Shown here piece by piece: positions 38,956 to 51,434 of a DNA stretch of 64,000 nt. Both the position numbers and the translations under genes were made by a program. Origin of the DNA: Triops longicaudatus (taxonomy: Eukaryota > Arthropoda > Branchiopoda > Notostraca > Triopsidae); the NCBI GenBank assembly GCA_022885665.1, contig JAGQDJ010000629.1:124001-188000 (forward strand). The letters are read 5' to 3'. A model generated the notes under the pieces. It was not told where the DNA came from and ran no database searches. It saw nothing but the letters and a program-made list of their open reading frames with translations. Every line of letters starts with the position of its first letter. Positions within the stretch are counted from its first letter, which is position 1.

Positions 38956-41803
38956 TTTGGCAAGCCCAAAATATCCTTAATACTTTCTGTCATTTGGTTA
39001 CCCTAAGCTTGAAAGTATAATATGACATATCAAATATTACACTAAAGCGCCCTAAAACAGCAGGATGACGTAGAATTACGAAATTTTCCAATATTACTAT
39101 CTGGAAGACAAACTGTCTTAATCTAAATTACCAGCATGAAATATAACAAAGTTCGATGGAAGAATTTAAGAGGAAACGACAATGACGCCACGGAGTGCAG
39201 CAGAAGATTTTCCAACTAAACCATCCAGAGGTCGCTATTTGACGTTCATTCTAAACTTTTTCTGATATTTTATTAGTACTCTTCAAACCGTACTGACAGC
39301 TAACATAAAGAATAACCACTAACATAATGGCCGTGGAAGATTCAAGCCTCAAAGAAATAAGACGGTCAACATAGTAAACTCCAACTTGTTTAATAACTAC
39401 TATAGGCAAAAACCGAGTGGTTGTACAGCAATACGCAGGACAAACATCGCCTTTGAATTTTACTCTCACTGTTCAAAACATTTTGTTCATTGTTAGTTAC
39501 CCTATTGACAACGTGTAAGGGTCCTGAATGTCACTAAGTGACACACGCACTCGAGCCACAAGATGGCATTGACACAAAATCTATCTTGCCAAGCAAATAG
39601 CACAATTTCAACGACGAGAAAGAATAATTCAAGAGAAATGCAGGAAATAAAAAAAAAATCGAGGATAGCAATTGGTAAGGAAATTAAATCTGTCATTTCC
39701 AGAGTCCTGGCGAGGTTACTGGGTCAATTTGTGCTGGCACTCGTAAGGTAACCTAAAACCCCCCAGTTCTTCTGTCTCTCTCCTTCTTTTACTACACCCT
39801 GGTTAAATATTTGGCAGACGGATTGGAATGATTGGAATTCATTGAGGCTTGTTGTTATGCAGACTTAGAGGAAGAAGATTCACTCGGAGAAGCTGAGGGA
39901 AGCTTAGAGATCACCTTTCGCTGTCTGCCCTTGTCACCTTTTTCTCCTTTAAGATGCCGTCTTTTCTTTAGCGGCCAACTTTCAGCACTTTGATTAACTC
40001 TCACTCGCCGTAATTTCGGCTTTCAGCAGCGATTTGGTCCAGATCAACCCAAACTCTTTCTCTCGACAGGGATCTGGAGCAGAAAAACAGCCCCCAAATT
40101 AGGTCCCAGCCTTTTCTTCATCCCTTCCCTTCCCTCTCACAAAGAAAAAAAGATGGACAAAAAACTGGCGTTAATCCTAAAAGCCTTTCGTACCTTGTTA
40201 CGGGAAACAATTTTCTCTGCTTAGCAGTGGTCTCAAAAAGCAGAAATCAACTCGGAAAATAGCACGCCCTTTCTGTCATTCAAGAACCGATAATCTCGCG
40301 AAACTAGCCACTTCCACTCAGTTGACGTTTCCAGCGTCTTTGGTCTACTTTCTTTTACTGACGTCTTTGACCGTTGTTGCGAAGTTTTCGGAACTGCTAA
40401 CAGCTACCAAATTGCCCGCCAATCTGCGAACAAACCACCTTTACCAGAACTCCTACAACTTGTGCAGGCGAAAGCCATAGGAAAACAAAAACCTCAGTCT
40501 TGGTTGAGCTCTAAGTGAATGACTGCCTACAAACTTCACAGTAAACTGTTACGGGTGAACAGACAGGTAATTATCCTTGACGAAGCAACACTCGACACAG
40601 AGGCGAAGTCTTGAGTTGTTTTCGAGGAAGCCACATAGTTATTTCCAAAAGAGGAACATTAGCTTCATTTGCACGATTATCGCTAATTGGGAAAACTTTG
40701 CTTGTATTGTTGTTTTGTTTCTATTTCCGAGATTCCATTCCTGAAAGCTCAATTGTTTTCTGCGTGGTAGTCCTTCAACTTACAATGTTCTCATCTTATG
40801 CTGGATAGATTTATCGAGGACATTTAATTCAACCAAACAAAACGTAAATGACCTTACGAAGGGCATTTCTATTCATGTTACTACCACCTTATCGCCAATT
40901 TTCTGGCCTTTTTTAATTCCTTCTCCATTTTTCAAGAGCACAACCATCGCTGTGTGTAAAGACATCCATCAAGCCACGGAGTTGTTCAATTGCCAAGCGT
41001 CTGTCAACCAAATTCCATCTCTTCTCGCTCTCCACCATTTTTATTTATCCAATCTTCAAAACCTAGACCTTTTTTCCCCTTGAAACTTTTATTTGCTCGT
41101 TCGAGGAGAAGAGAAAAGATTGCAAACCTGACAAGCCAACAAAACCTACAAGTTTAAGCAACGAGGGTAAGCCTTAAATCGATCCTCTCTTTGCGGCCAA
41201 AGCATGGGTAACAGAAAAAAAGTTGCTTACGAACTATATGCTACGTAGGTTGTTTAAACTATTCAAGTACGCCACGGAAATCGATCTCAAAGCATCTCGT
41301 TATGCATTCATAGCCGATAAATTAGCGCCGTCCTGACACGACTAAGCATCTCTGGAGGATGTGCAAGGAGACTCGTGATTACGACACACTTCTCTCGCGC
41401 GACAAGGACCCCGAACAAAAACAAAGATATACAACAGTCAAAATTCTCCCACTATCATGCTCCCTCCTTCTCCCCGTTTTTGCGTTAGAAAATGTCAAAC
41501 AACCCTTCACGAATATTCGCTCTTATATGTGCCCTTTCATACGCCCTAATTAGTACCTCATACACCTTTCGGGAGTTGCGTCAGCGTAACTTGATTATGT
41601 TGCAGGCATTACATGTAACATAGTAAGAAATAAAGTAGTTAACAAATTCAACACATAAATTAGAACTTAAATAAAACCGGTATAAATGAATTATGCCCTA
41701 TCCTGTTTATCCGCAAAAGTTAATGAATACATTCCATATTTTTTTATTCCACATCAGAGAATGTCAGTAACAAAAATTGCGTGAATGACTTCAACTTTCT
41801 CAA

Positions 41804-41838
41804 TTATTATTACTACTACTATTATTATTATTATTATT
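41804..41838. repeat. ATT/ACT trinucleotide microsatellite
   Basis: Tandem ATT units are interrupted by three ACT units. A simple repeat with no coding role visible. Confidence 0.85.
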
Positions 41839-42505
41839 GCGAATAAGCGGATGACTAATTACAGTAAAACACGGAAAACGAACCGAATCGGGCAAATGAA
41901 GCATTAAGGGAGTTAATGGCTGAATTGGTGACAGGGATGCTATTCGAATAGCCGAAAAGGTAGGAAAGCCGAAGCCCAAAAGCGTGAAAAGGATTTTTCA
42001 GTGTAGCTCTATCTTGATTTCTCTAGAAAACTACAACCGGACAGTGGTTTTAGGGTGGCGTGATTGCTGCGAGAAACGGTTACCATGACTATACCCTTGC
42101 TTAAAACATCAAAGTACTGCACAGTGCTTTTAAGGAGTGTCTCCCACGGTTGTGTACCTTGATGCACCTATGATCCGATCAACATGGCTTAACTTCTCTA
42201 CATTTGGCGTAATCAAGTGCGTATCTAGGGTAAAATGTGTCTCTACTGTGGAAAAAATAACAGAAGACCGCTGAGAAACATTTGTTTAAACTTGAGGGTA
42301 AAGTCTGCCACGGGAAAGCGTAGACTTTTTTCTTACGTATTTAATCGTTGTTCTCATTTCTGGGAACTTATGTTACATTTACAGTGAGAAACAGTTATTT
42401 AGGTCACTTATGGTCTTCTGATAACGAGGCACTGTGACGCTCTGCTGTACACTTGCTCATGCGCTAACTGACAAAATTGCTAAATAAATACAAAATGTAC
42501 GTACA

Positions 42506-42522
42506 CGAACTCATAGAGTTCG
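42506..42522. repeat. Perfect short palindrome CGAACTC-ATA-GAGTTCG
   Basis: Seven-base arms flank a three-base spacer, the geometry of a binding site for a dimeric transcription factor such as a nuclear receptor. It does not match the ecdysone response consensus. One such site is expected by chance in a window of this size. Confidence 0.35.
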
Positions 42523-45500
42523 ATCCTGCCAATCACTGTTACCGACGTACTAATATTAGCACGAAGATAACTTTTAATTAATGTTCAATTAGAAAAGAAA
42601 ATGAGGCCAAATTGTTTCCCCAGAATTCATTATCCCTAACGCACTGCAACTTGACACGCAACTTGACAATGAACAAAGGTTGTCAGAAACGAGAAAACCC
42701 TATTAACGGAATCACCATGGGTGAAAAACGAGGATAAAAGCTCTTAGTTTAATTGCAAACTTTTAATTTATCCAATTAGACGTGAACTTATACTATCTTA
42801 TTTCCACTTTCAAAAAGAAACTTGTAAAAATAGAAAATGAAAATTTACGACTCTCAATTACAGAAGGTCCATGAACGACAATTCGTACAAGTTAGTGAGA
42901 AAAAAATACTTATTTTGCATGACCAGATTAAGCAGGTGTAGTAAATCTCTCGTACATAGAATGTTTAAGCCCCCGAGAGCATATTTGCATAATTTTCCAA
43001 ATCAGACTTGGGCAAAGTTTTGGCTAAAGCCTCTTCATAGGCATTCCTTCGGCGACGAAACGCCAAACTTCGAAGAGTTTCTCATTATACAGCAGTAGCA
43101 GACTTTTTAAGTTGACTCAATTATAGAGTAAAGGTGCATAAATGATACCAAGTTTGAGCAACGCCAACGACGGAATCCCTGTTCCTTTCTATGCAAGTGC
43201 GTTACTGTACATTGTTGTTTGTCGGGTAGACAAACTAGTACGCGGAATCTTGAGCACAATCCCAGGAAATTATTATTCAGTCTACGCTCATGCCAAGAAC
43301 AACAAATCTTGGTAACACATCGCAACTTTGGGGAGTCGAATCTCATTACTTACATACAGGGAGATAACTAAGGAGACGTCGACATAAATCATCAACAAGA
43401 TTAACGGCGCCAATTGTTAGTATTTACAAAAACTGAAGTTTAATAGAGACTGACGGTAGCCAGCGAATGCTAAGTTATCGTCTCATCCGATATTCTAAAG
43501 TAATCCACTTCAAGTTTCATTTCAATTGGTTTTCATGAATTGTAGCGCAAAGTTAGTAGACTACTCCGTCTTTGATCATAAAGCAAGAACTGAACAATAA
43601 TCGGTGAATATTGCGGAAAATTTAGGGTAGTGGTTTATGTCAAAGCATATTTCTCATTTTAGTCTCTATAATGAATGTCTATCATGGCTTCGACGCTTCA
43701 GTTCAGCTGGTAGAGAACATTTCGTCCCAAATTTTCGTTAAATTTTATAAATGCTTATTAAATAACAATGGATAAACAGTAACACTGATTCCGTCCAATT
43801 TACCGCAAAATTATTGGAACTGTCGTTATTTATCGTTTGTTTTACGAAGTACTACGAATGTAGGAAATTAGATAATGGATGCTAAGTTTATTTGCATGTC
43901 AAAAGGGGAGATTCTCACCTACAGCCACACTTTTTCTAGGCAGAATACACCAATATTGCAAATGTGATATTGGAGAACCTATTCCTTAAAACACAGAAAC
44001 GGAGCAAATAAAACGTCGCTTGGGTAGTCACCGCTTAAACCAAACGTTCCTAATCTTCACAAAAAGCTGATATCCTCCGGACGCAACAGGAGACACGCCT
44101 TGACAACCAGCAAGATTGAGGAGTCGAACGATTCGGTTAAGACTTCTTGCTCGTTTTTTCTTCCAGAAACGAGCCAAAGGAAATAAAATGACTAAAATCT
44201 TTTCAAGGAACGCGAATGTCTTGGAAACCCGGAACGAAAACTTTCAGATCTTCTTCATCCCCTCAATTGGTCCACCGGCACTTTTTCTCCGTCTACAATC
44301 AATCCCCAAACTTTTGACCTTTCAATTCATAAAAATCCTACCCCTTAAAGACTTTCCAACAGAATTCCAATCCCACACACAGTAAAGCATTAGCGATACT
44401 GCATTAAAGCAATGAAAATTTTTCAAAACTTTTACACAAGTCGAATCAAATAACTGAAGGTCTAAAGAACAAATTTTTCTCTCTCATTTTTGAATTTTCC
44501 TGTCGCTTATTCGTATGTTTTCTTCGTTTGACACAGGAAGAATCCGAACAGTATTTTTCTTTTCTTTAGAGCCAAAAGCAAATCTTCGATGCTATTTATT
44601 TTTCCCTCCAGGCGAGGGTGTGGAGGATAAGGAGTAAAAGACTCTAGAACAACAAACAGAGTCTGTAAAATGGACTAAAAGAAGACACTGATGGATTTCG
44701 CTGGCTGAGCAAAGCTTCTTGGATCGTAATTCATTAACACATTCTTGCACTTATTTATATTTTTTCGTTACAGTATCCAGTACTCTTACTAATTTTCTTA
44801 TCTATTTAGGTGATACGAAATGCGTACGTAAATTCGAAAATTCTTACTTGGATTGTCGCTTTGATCTGCGATTTGAATGTCTGGATAGTTGACGTGGACT
44901 TCGACTTAGTGAAGACACAGGTAGTAAAGGGAAACATTGCTATAGAAAGAAAATAAAAATAGAAATTTTCAAAAACGTTGAAGAATTCCTGCATTCTTAA
45001 ACCACTTGCTTGATTTTGAGTCACAAAAAATCACGATTGCGTACAGAAACAAGCGGATGGGCTCTTTACAAAAAAAAATAGTTGGGAAAACTTTAGTTAG
45101 GTGTGTTCTATGAAAAAATGTTTCCTTTTAGAGCTTCGTCTTCGTTCTCTTTTCCCTTCGGGGCGTTTGTTTTTGTTTGGCTAGGGCAGCTTTTGCAGAA
45201 TGATCTTTTTCACCAAACACTGAAATTGGGGTCACCTCCCACGGCGACGGAAATGGACATGCCAAATAAAGCGTCAATCTTCTACGTGTAACGGGGGTTA
45301 TGGGGGACAACGGGATCGGGAAAGTGCAATACGATTCCTATATTTTTTCCCTTGTTTTGGTGACTATAGGCTTTGGCAGATACGCAATAACGACACTGAT
45401 AATTAAATTTAACAATTTAATGAAATAACATTAATAATAATAATTTAATCTTTTGTTATGAAAACCGACGTAAGTTTTCAACTTGATCTGTGTGTACTTA

Positions 45501-46630
45501 GTGGTCAGTCCTGTCTTATAACTGCTCAAAATTGGTAGAAAAGAATAATATCGTTATTTTATTTTTTTAAAAATACTTTTCTAGACTAAGCCTACGCCCA
45601 GTCACCTTAGGTTCGATTACATTAGGTTCCTTTAAATTAGACTGAGTTAGCTTAAATTAAACTTCGAAAAATTTTCGCACCTGAAACCAAAACCAGCGGA
45701 CGAGCTCCCTGTAATGGTAGCCTGTAATAAAATTCAACCGCTTTTTCGGATTTTTTTTTCTTGCAAAATTCTCTTTTATCAAAACACATCTACGTGATGG
45801 AATGCGGTAAACTACACTGCAAAAGTTTCAGGCAAAGAAACTCCTGGGACCGAAAAGTGAAAATACTGACGGGGCGTACACGAGAAAAGTACCCGCTTTT
45901 TCCAAACCCTCACAAAGGTGTTTCGTTAGATGAGATATTCGTTAGATGAGATGAGATATGCTACTGAGACAGACTTCTGAAATGTAAAAGAAACTACGAA
46001 TAATACACGCATTATGCTAATGCTGACTATTATATAAGCCATCCGGATCTTTCCGGTGTTTCACTTTAGTTAACTTAAAAATATTAAGATATATGTTGTG
46101 TTATTTGGGATGTTTGTATAGATAAAAACGGAGGTTTGAAATTAAAGTAAACGAATTATTCAAAATCAAATTGCAGTCGACAAAAAAGTTAATCCGAAAC
46201 TTTGCTACGTAGTTTGTCTTACAACGCCAATAACTTACTCGTCCGAATCTGTGTTATACGAAAAGCTTTAAAAAAAATACTAACACGGATCCTCGCTACT
46301 TTATTGACTGCAGTCGAACAACACATGAGACGGTCATAGTTCCTACTCGGCATACCACTTTTAAAAAAAACTTTATTCTTGCAGAGTAATATATGTGATT
46401 GAATACCTTATGCTTATTTAATGGATAAGATATCTTTCTACTTACACGACTATGTGGTCTATTCGACTCGTTGCCTACAACTCGGATACGTTTTTTTTCT
46501 GGAACCAGACGTTAATTGCGTAATTACGTAAATATGAAACACCACATGCATCGTACGTGTTAATAAAATGCACTTCGTTTACTTACTGCTGGGGAGAGAA
46601 CCCTGATATTGATCAGTAATTGTCAACAAA

Positions 46631-46703
46631 ACCGCACGGGGTTGGCGCGCTTGGGTTGGTAGCGGTGCGGGTTCGATATAGATTCTACCCCTCCGGGCTT
46701 TTT
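46631..46703 (+). repeat. tRNA-like sequence, possible SINE head remnant
   Basis: A segment like an RNA polymerase III A box (TTGGCGCGCTTGGGTTGG, from 46642) is followed by a B-box-like GGTTCGATATA (from 46670) and then a run of five T. The A-B spacing is short and the arms do not fold into a full cloverleaf, so this is not a working tRNA. A decayed tRNA-derived SINE is possible; a chance match is also possible. Confidence 0.2.
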
Positions 46704-49700
46704 AATTCGCACAAACTTTGTTCAGCCGTTTTCTCAGAAACTATCAAACTTTAGGTGCTGGTATCATTGCAGCGTTCCAGAACGTCACTGTTTACTTTAA
46801 AGTTGCGCTTTACATAAAAAAGTATTTAGACTTTTGGGAGGTTAAAATATCAGTTCTGTTTGGATGAAACAGATCGCGCTTCCGGTTTATTTTCACTTCT
46901 TTTCAAACTCGGGGAAGCACAAAAAATTTGGAGAGGTGTTAAGAAAGGGAGGAGCTTCGTGGTGGTGGTGGTAATAGTGTTGGAAAAGAAAAACTAAAGT
47001 GATAGGGTTTCCGGTACAGACCAACGAAGCAAAAAGGTAGAAACAGTGGATGAGGGACAGGTCGTGGGCAAATTGCCCGTCCAAAGTGAAGACAACTGCT
47101 CAGAGGAGTGTATGTCTGTGTCTATGTGCAAGGAGGCAGTCTGCAGTTGATCGAGAGTTGAAGGGAAAGGGGCGGGCTGAAGGGAGGAGAAGAAGAGGCG
47201 ACGGGTCTGCCCTTCTGAAGATCAATAGAGTTGCTCGTCGTTGTACTTTTTTGGGGTGTATGTTAGATCAAAACCGTCCCAAAACTTAGCCTTACAGACG
47301 CATCCCTTCATTTCCCCAAAATGCTCGACGGGCGAAGAAATGCTTCAGATTAGGGTAAAAGCACACCGTTCTATCCTGCATAGCACACGGGTCCGCCAAT
47401 AGGGCAAAGAGCTACGAACACCTGAGTGAACTCAAAGCCCGAAGAAAATGGTTCGCTGCTCAGGCTTGATGCACGTTAAATGAGGAGTAAGTGCATGAAG
47501 AGACGACAAAGGAACACAGAATCAACGCCATTAGAATACGGTGGTGATGTTACTTGGGAGTTGCTGGTACTGCGAAGAGTTCACAGATAGCTACGAAATC
47601 TGAAGTCGCCTGAAACTTTGCACTTTTCTACCACCAGATGGAGAAGAAGGAACTTAGTTGGAGAATGTATTTCGTTTAAAATATATTCAAACGAAAGTAT
47701 TTAATACTTAAAAACAACTCGTTCAATATCCAAGGGGTATTGGACATTTTTATAGCCTAAGTTCGTAATAATCAATATTGTCTTAAATACTTTCCCCTTT
47801 ACCTGGAACCTCGTTCGCAATAACCGATAATTAGATTCAATCTATGTTCCTTTTACCAAGGTTTAATTTTACAGTAATTTTTATTGCATATCATTGAGCA
47901 CCGAAGTCTACTACTGTTTATTGTACTTACACCACAAAAATGCGAAGATTATATATTTTTTATGAATATTAAAATCTTCCCTAATTACGAACCTTTAACA
48001 CGAAGCTACGGATAAAAAAAAAATCTCCAGGAAGTATTGGTATTTATGTAAGGCTTATGCGCTCTTTTACACACTTTTTATCCGGAGGTGAATGTCACAT
48101 AAATAGTTTACCATAGATACACAGACTTGGACAAATATTGCGTGTCAATTGTCCATGAAAACTAATATTCCAAGCCTTAAAAAGGCGGGATACGTTTATC
48201 TAGACGAAAAGACACCAACCGAACATAGAATTGCTTTTTTTCCCTTTTCTCTGTATATTTGTCCCTAGTTTGAGGGCTTTTTACAAGCCCAAGTAGGTAA
48301 CTCAGGGGACGATCGGTATTGTTAATGGTAGGGTGACGGTTGCCTAGGACTGTGCTAGAACAAGAAAAGGAATTATATCACGTCCCCCACACACGTTCAA
48401 GTCGATTGACTGTCCCTAGGAAAACAGGTGTTAGTACACATGTATGTGAAAATTAGCTACACAGATATGTTAAAGAAAAAGACTGGAGGGGAAAATAGGA
48501 GGTTGGAATAGCATCCAATGGAGTTGTTTGTTTCCTGAAGACGTATCACAACATTGCTGTTATTCTACACAATTTGTCTACTTAGCTCAGTTTACGTACC
48601 GTAGAGACACTTCAATCTGGCGAAAAAGAAACTTATGAAAAAGCATTTAAATGCCATTTCGAGTGTTTTTTGGATGAAAAAAAAATATACTTTTCTGGGG
48701 AGAAGAGAAAGGACAAAACAGTTTTATATTTTTATATAAAAAATAACCATAAGTATAGTGAGTAATGTTACTTACTGAGACTGCGAGGAATATGTCAATT
48801 AAGCACTGAATTTTAAATCCTGGTTAGAAGCCAATTTGTACACACCATTGCTAAGCACTGAACACAAAAGTAAAAACACGTATGATAAACACAGCCTGTT
48901 TGATAAACTTGCCAGGTTCTAAGAAGGGAGTGTCGCAAACTTAAAACGCCTTGTGATTTTACAGAGGCTCCTCGCACGACCGTACGAATCAAGCGAAGGC
49001 GTTCCGCAGGTTTAAATCTTGGACCGCCAAATCTAACTTCGTTATATTGTAGGACATTGAACAACAGGGAAGGTAGATAAATGAAAGCTGTATTAAAAAT
49101 CATCAAAAAGTCTTTCGCTCCCTTAAAAAAGAAAGAATGTGTGCTCGAAGAACATTACCTGTTGCTACACCTGGGCAAATTTCAACGAAATGCAAGTCCA
49201 TCCTAGTCTAACTTAAGACTATTTTATTTCCAGATCAAGTTAAATAAATTCAAAATGAAGTCTTTATATTCTGCTCAAGTGGAACTTACGCGAAAGGAAT
49301 TTTCCTAAACCAATCGGTCGAATGGAAAGCAGCATACGCTCAACAACGCAACTGATGCGGTACGCAGAAGTGACCGTTGAGCTAGTTCCATACACGTCAA
49401 AACGTCAATTATGTTAACTGGCCAGTCCAGTTGAGCAATTCACTTCACAATAATTTGCACCTTAAAAATGTTAATTATTTTTTTTTCTCTTTACTGTGTT
49501 TCATATTTTTGTTCGCTCTTTGTTCTTCTTGTTTCAAGTCGAGCTATGCTTTCTACCGGACACATGATCGACTACTGCTGTCTTGTGAAATATTTTCCGT
49601 TTCTTGTGGATTCTTGGTTTTTAAGCTTTGGACCTTACAAACCATCTCGCTGGGATGGTCGTATGAGTTTGCACCATTTTTCTAAGTAGATTATTCTAGC

Positions 49701-51010
49701 TTTCCAGAGGTTGACCTTTCAAAAGATACTGACATTGCGGTAAAATACGGGAGAAGTTCGTCAATAAAATGATTTTATTGCGAACGCTGTTTTTTGTGTG
49801 CTACCATCCAAGTTAGGTTCATAATTAATGACAAATGTAATGGAGGCTTATATAGGTCCACATCGTCGAAATACATAATAAAAATGAGGAAAATTGTGTT
49901 CACTTATGCAAAAAAAGAAAAAACAAACTAATATATAAATTGTGTTTACTTATCTAAAAAATAAAGTAAAATATTTTTTTTTTCAGCTAGCCATATTGAG
50001 ACAACGCAGACGAAATCTAAATTAATTAACAATTTTGTGAACCACTATGAAAAATGGAAATTCAATGGCATACAGATTCATGACGACACATTTCTGCAGT
50101 TACTGAGGATTTTCCGAATGACTAAAATTCTCTGTAACACCAGGCCCATCGAAATGCTGATTCTAATTTTTCTTTCATATGAAAGAAAACAGAAAAATCC
50201 ATGGTTTCAATGTTGCACGTTGCACTTATGAAAAGGGGAAAACTAAATTCGGTTTGAAATAACTGTCCTTTTTACTTGGTAACTAGCACTAAGTGAATGT
50301 CATGGATTTTTATTACTTGGTAGAAAAATAATTAACGAACTGGGAAATATTTATAATCATTTTCATAAACTTCAGTTTCCCTTTTAATACAACAGCCTAT
50401 CTTAATATGAAACTTATGGAGAATTACTTTGGGGGAAAAAAGTGCGCATCAAGCTTGTCAAATACTGCAGCTCACTGTACATGGAAAACTCCGTGTTTTC
50501 GAAAGAAAAGGTTCATTGCAACGCGTTGGTTCATTTCTTAGAAGTATTCTTAAGAATCGTAAGGCTGACCGATAAAAATTCTGCATCGACCGCTGGCAAG
50601 CCAGTCCAATCCTGCGCACGATAAACTACAGAGATTTCGGGAATTAACTACTCAAACACTTTGAAACAAATCGTTTTTGATTTAGAAGTCACTACATGGA
50701 AGTATTTCATTTTTAAGCCTTTGAAATAGTAGCCTAAATAACGCAGAATGATTGCACTTTCAACAGAACGCTCGCTAGATGTCCTTTGGCTCTCAATCTG
50801 CGGTTTGAAAATGGAACAAAACATTTCGAAGTGCACAGTTTTTTAATAAACCAACAATTGAAAGGTGGTTATTATCGTTATGGTTCTATCTATCCATCTG
50901 TCGTCCTCTACAAGCACAAAATAGTTTACTGGGCAAGCTAAATTTTTACAGGTAAGTGTCTTTACCGTTAACCCTCGTAGTTAAATACCCGAGCTCCCTA
51001 AAATCGAAGC

Positions 51011-51025
51011 TTTATTACATTTATT
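51011..51025 (-). terminator. Candidate poly(A) signals of the transglutaminase gene
   Basis: Two AATAAA hexamers on the minus strand (51011-51016 and 51020-51025) lie about 410 bp past the stop codon. I saw no nearer match. Assignment is by position only. Confidence 0.35.
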
Positions 51026-51434
51026 CACTTTTTAACTTAATGTGATAGAACTTTTTTCAAAGGATTCGTAGCTAGCAAATAACGAAGTTCACAGTCGGTT
51101 GTTGTGGTACTTATACATTACTTATCGCATTCTAGATAACATTACTAGCATCCGTCATTGCTGTGCGGAATAAAAACGCAAACAGCGTGAATCTATTTAT
51201 CAGTTTTCTTGGGGGATCATCAAGGATGAGTCAACCAGGCTCAGCAGTTGAGGTGCCAATTATTTTCACAAGCTGCCATTTTGAATATAATGATTTAGCA
51301 AATTTTGCGTGAGAGTATACGGTAATATCTATGCTGGAAAGTACACTAGACAATAAATTTTGCAACGAAAAAGTGTTGTATTAAATAAAGCCCGTATATA
51401 TTAATAATTCGCCAAAAAAGTATTAGAATACACT

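Larger units (their letters stand above)
25830..51010. other. 25 kb without a supportable gene
   Basis: Open frames are short (up to 177 codons at 34.65-35.18 kb), unrelated to families I recognise and not linked by consistent splicing. Present are a MITE-like element (38.71 kb), simple repeats, G-runs, and two GC-richer stretches (32.9-33.3 and 37.2-37.45 kb) that could be untranslated leader exons of an unseen plus-strand gene. Unfound 5' exons of PDE7 may also lie here. No reverse transcriptase or transposase reading frame was seen. Confidence 0.55.

Noticed and set aside
43701..43718. Second A-box-like word (GTTCAGCTGGTAGAG)
   Set aside because: No B box and no foldable tRNA around it.
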